A DNA stretch of 64,000 nucleotides, taken from assembly GCA_050951605.1 (NCBI GenBank), contig JBMNJJ010000002.1:124001-188000 (forward strand). The letters run 5' to 3'. The stretch's first letter is position 1. Each line of letters begins with the position of its first letter. Origin of the DNA: DUTS01 sp050951605. GTDB taxonomy: Bacteria; Bacillota; Peptococcia; DRI-13; DTU073. The notes under the pieces are model-generated. The model was not told the DNA's origin and ran no database searches. It saw nothing but the letters and a program-made list of their open reading frames with translations. Below are positions 61,825 to 64,000 of the stretch, in pieces. The position numbers and the translations under genes were made by a program.

Positions 61825-62079
61825 GTGTTTAAGGCGGTTGTAACAATTACTTTCAAAAAAAGTATTTTAGACCCTCAAGGAAGTGCTGTCCATAAGGCGC
61901 TAAAGTCTTTAGGTTATCAGGAAGTAGAAGATGTACGGATGGGCAAACACGTGGAAATTCTGCTGAGAGGTGAAAAACGTCAAGAAGCGGAAGCACAGGT
62001 AAAGGAAATGTGTTCTCGGCTTTTGGCTAACCCTGTTATTGAAGATTATCAAGTGGAATTGGTGGAGGTAGAAGTATGA
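61825..62079 (+). CDS. purS: Phosphoribosylformylglycinamidine synthase subunit PurS
   Basis: PurS is the small subunit of the three-part FGAM synthase. From GTG 61825 (GGGAGG 7 bases upstream) it has 84 residues, the family length, beginning FKAVVTITFKKSILDPQG with GSAVHKALKSLGY. An upstream in-frame start at 61783 overlaps purE and lacks support. It overlaps purQ by 4 bp. Confidence 0.95.
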   Translation: MFKAVVTITFKKSILDPQGSAVHKALKSLGYQEVEDVRMGKHVEILLRGEKRQEAEAQVKEMCSRLLANPVIEDYQVELVEVEV

Positions 62080-62780
62080 AATTTGGCATAGTGGTATTTC
62101 CCGGTTCCCATGGTGAAACAGATTGTCATTATGTGATTGAGCAGGTTTTAAAGGAACCGGTGACTTATTTGTGGCACGCGGAAGAAGACTTGCAAGGGGT
62201 GGATTGTGTGATTGTTCCGGGTGGATATGCTTATGGCAATTATTTACGCCCGGGTTCTATCGCTCGTTTTTCTCCACTTATGAAACAAGTTATTGCTTTT
62301 GGTAAAAAAGGTGGCTTGATTTTAGGTATCTGTAATGGTTTTCAGATCCTTACTGAAGCCGGGCTTTTACCGGGTGCTTTAATTAGAAATCCGAGTCTTC
62401 GTTTTCAGTGTCAAAATACTTTTTTGCGTGTAGAACAAACACAGACACCTTTTACTAATCTTTGTGAACAAAAAGAAGTAGTGAGGATACCTATTGCTCA
62501 TGCGGAAGGTAGTTTTGTTACGGATAAAGAAACATTGGAGCGTTTAGAGAAAGAAGGGCGGGTAGTTTTCCGTTATTGTGATGAGCAGGGTGCGATAACT
62601 CCGGAAAGCAATCCTAATGGCTCTTTAAATAATATTGCCGGTATTATTAATGAACAAGGGAATATTCTAGGGATGATGCCTCGTCCGGAAAGATGTGTAG
62701 AAGCTTTATTAGGTGGCGAAGCTGGGAAAAAAATTTTTAGTTCTTTAGTTGAATGGTGGCAGGGAGGTGTAGGACGGTGA
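62076..62780 (+). CDS. purQ: Phosphoribosylformylglycinamidine synthase subunit PurQ (glutaminase)
   Basis: PurQ supplies ammonia to PurL. The 234-residue class I amidotransferase has the nucleophile in ILGICNGFQIL and the catalytic His-Glu region in MMPRPERCVE, where PEHR or RPER variants are usual. The start FGIVVFPGSHGETD is typical. It overlaps purS and purL by 4 bp each, so the three subunits are made together. Confidence 0.96.
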   Translation: MKFGIVVFPGSHGETDCHYVIEQVLKEPVTYLWHAEEDLQGVDCVIVPGGYAYGNYLRPGSIARFSPLMKQVIAFGKKGGLILGICNGFQILTEAGLLPGALIRNPSLRFQCQNTFLRVEQTQTPFTNLCEQKEVVRIPIAHAEGSFVTDKETLERLEKEGRVVFRYCDEQGAITPESNPNGSLNNIAGIINEQGNILGMMPRPERCVEALLGGEAGKKIFSSLVEWWQGGVGR

Positions 62781-64000
62781 AAGAAGGTCTTTGGCGGGAA
62801 GTGGGGCTTTCTGATGATGAATATGAATTAATTAAAGAAATAATGAACAGGGAGCCTAATGAAGTAGAACTGGGAATGTTCGGCGTAATGTGGTCCGAAC
62901 ATTGTAGTTATAAAAATTCGAAGAATGTTTTAAAACAGTTTCCTACTACGGGACCGCGTGTTTTGCAAGGTCCGGGAGAAAATGCCGGTGTAGTCGATAT
63001 TGGTGATGGGCAGGCAGTAGTTTTTAAGATTGAGAGCCATAATCATCCTTCGGCTATCGAACCTTATCAAGGCGCAGCGACAGGAGTAGGCGGAATTGTT
63101 CGCGATATTTTCACGATGGGGGCAAGACCGATTGCTTCTCTTAATTCTTTACGTTTTGGTTCTTTAAAGAGTAAAAAAACACGCTATCTCTTTGAGGGCG
63201 TAGTGGCGGGTATCGCTGGCTATGGTAATTGTATGGGGATTCCTACAGTTGCGGGAGAAGTATATTTTCATCCTTCTTATGAAGAAAATTGTTTGGTTAA
63301 TGCTATGAGCGTAGGACTTATGAGTCATGCAGATTTAGCGAAAGGGTTAGCCACGGGACCGGGCAATCCTGTTTTTTTGGTAGGTGCTCGTACGGGAAGG
63401 GATGGAATTCATGGGGCTACTTTTGCCTCAGAAGAATTGAGTGAGGCTTCAGAGGAACGTGTTCCTGCTGTACAGGCCGGTGACCCGTTCATGGAAAAAC
63501 TATTAATGGAGGCTTGCTTGGAAGTACTTAAAACAGGTTATGTCGTTGGCATGCAGGACTTAGGTGCTGCCGGGATAACTAGTTCTTCTTGTGAAATGGC
63601 TTCACGAGCAGGAACGGGAATAGAAATGGATGTAGCTAAGGTACCTTGTCGAGAAGAGGGCATGACCCCTTATGAAATTCTCTTATCTGAATCTCAGGAA
63701 CGAATGCTGCTTGTTGTTGAAAAAGGAAAAGAAGAAGAAGTACGGGCTATTTTTGAGAAATGGGACTTAGAATCTACAATTATTGGTCAGGTTACTGCTG
63801 ATGGTTTGATGACGATTAAAGTGGGAGAGGAAATAGTGGCTCAGATTCCTGCTCGGGCTTTAACAGAGTTATGTCCGCGTTATGACCGTGAAGCACAGGA
63901 ACCTGAATATTTAGCCCAGGCGCAAGGGTATGACTTGGGCACTTTGCCGGAAATGGAGGACTATGGCAAAGTACTTTTGACTTTACTGGGGACACCGACG
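62777..64000 (+). CDS. purL: Phosphoribosylformylglycinamidine synthase subunit PurL, N-terminal part
   Basis: The synthetase subunit of FGAM synthase. The frame from GTG 62777 runs to the window end (408 residues), so the gene continues beyond it. FGVMWSEHCSYKNSK, PGENAGVVDIGDG, KIESHNHPSAIEPYQGAATG and DLGAAGITSSSCEMA are classic motifs of the ATP and substrate sites. It overlaps purQ by 4 bp. About half of the usual 730 residues is visible. Confidence 0.96.
   Translation, partial: MKEGLWREVGLSDDEYELIKEIMNREPNEVELGMFGVMWSEHCSYKNSKNVLKQFPTTGPRVLQGPGENAGVVDIGDGQAVVFKIESHNHPSAIEPYQGAATGVGGIVRDIFTMGARPIASLNSLRFGSLKSKKTRYLFEGVVAGIAGYGNCMGIPTVAGEVYFHPSYEENCLVNAMSVGLMSHADLAKGLATGPGNPVFLVGARTGRDGIHGATFASEELSEASEERVPAVQAGDPFMEKLLMEACLEVLKTGYVVGMQDLGAAGITSSSCEMASRAGTGIEMDVAKVPCREEGMTPYEILLSESQERMLLVVEKGKEEEVRAIFEKWDLESTIIGQVTADGLMTIKVGEEIVAQIPARALTELCPRYDREAQEPEYLAQAQGYDLGTLPEMEDYGKVLLTLLGTPT

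Noticed and set aside
1..64000. CRISPR arrays, rRNA and tRNA genes
   Set aside because: No regular short direct repeats with spacers and no conserved rRNA or tRNA signatures were seen by eye.

Overview
The window looks like chromosome of a low-GC, anaerobic Gram-positive bacterium of the class Clostridia. Strong AGGAGG-type ribosome sites, frequent TTG and GTG starts, a perfect CIRCE element before groES, the cdaA-cdaR-glmM order, EndoAI/EndoA next to alr, the DUF881/Sbp group and a ferredoxin-linked 2-oxoacid oxidoreductase all support this. The genus cannot be fixed from the sequence alone. No rRNA, tRNA or CRISPR array was seen.

Region 1 (1-7.3 kb) is branched-chain amino acid synthesis: ilvC (cut by the window edge), ilvB, leuA, leuC, leuD, leuB. 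The operon is split between leuA and leuC by about 700 bp of GC-richer tandem repeat elements. Region 2 (7.4-18.5 kb) holds a response regulator with a diguanylate cyclase domain, a korDABC-type oxidoreductase operon with an FmdB-like zinc ribbon, a dacF-like carboxypeptidase, an inserted AlbA_2 regulator plus an unknown protein between duplicated hairpins, a dacF remnant, a D-aminoacylase-like protein and an unknown 516-residue protein.

Region 3 (18.5-37.3 kb) is housekeeping: DUF881-Sbp-DUF881 facing cdaA-cdaR-glmM-acpS-nnr-alr, the EndoAI/EndoA toxin-antitoxin pair, a glutamine amidotransferase-like hydrolase, asparaginase, tex, an amidohydrolase, the t6A tRNA-modification group tsaE-tsaB-rimI-tsaD, and a CNNM/CBS membrane protein.

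Region 4 (37.3-42.9 kb) is the most unusual part. A 184-bp cluster of DnaA boxes, all in one orientation, is followed by eight small to medium, highly charged, unrecognised proteins. Six of them share a short PspA-like amphipathic motif, three share a helical module, and most end in arginine. This is the best candidate for an undescribed system.

Region 5 (42.9-51.3 kb) returns to core genes: a 5-formyl-THF cyclo-ligase, groES-groEL under CIRCE, a soluble chemotaxis-type protein, a CBS protein behind a hairpin that hides its ribosome site, a Lon-like protease, a membrane-anchored protein and hpt. Region 6 (51.3-61.1 kb) has a guaA gene with a wrecked glutaminase half but an intact synthetase half, then an AT-rich defence island: type I restriction-modification (hsdM, hsdS, hsdR), a broken ImmA/IrrE-type gene and a second AlbA_2 protein. 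Region 7 (61.3-64 kb) resumes purine synthesis: purE, purS, purQ and purL, which runs off the end.
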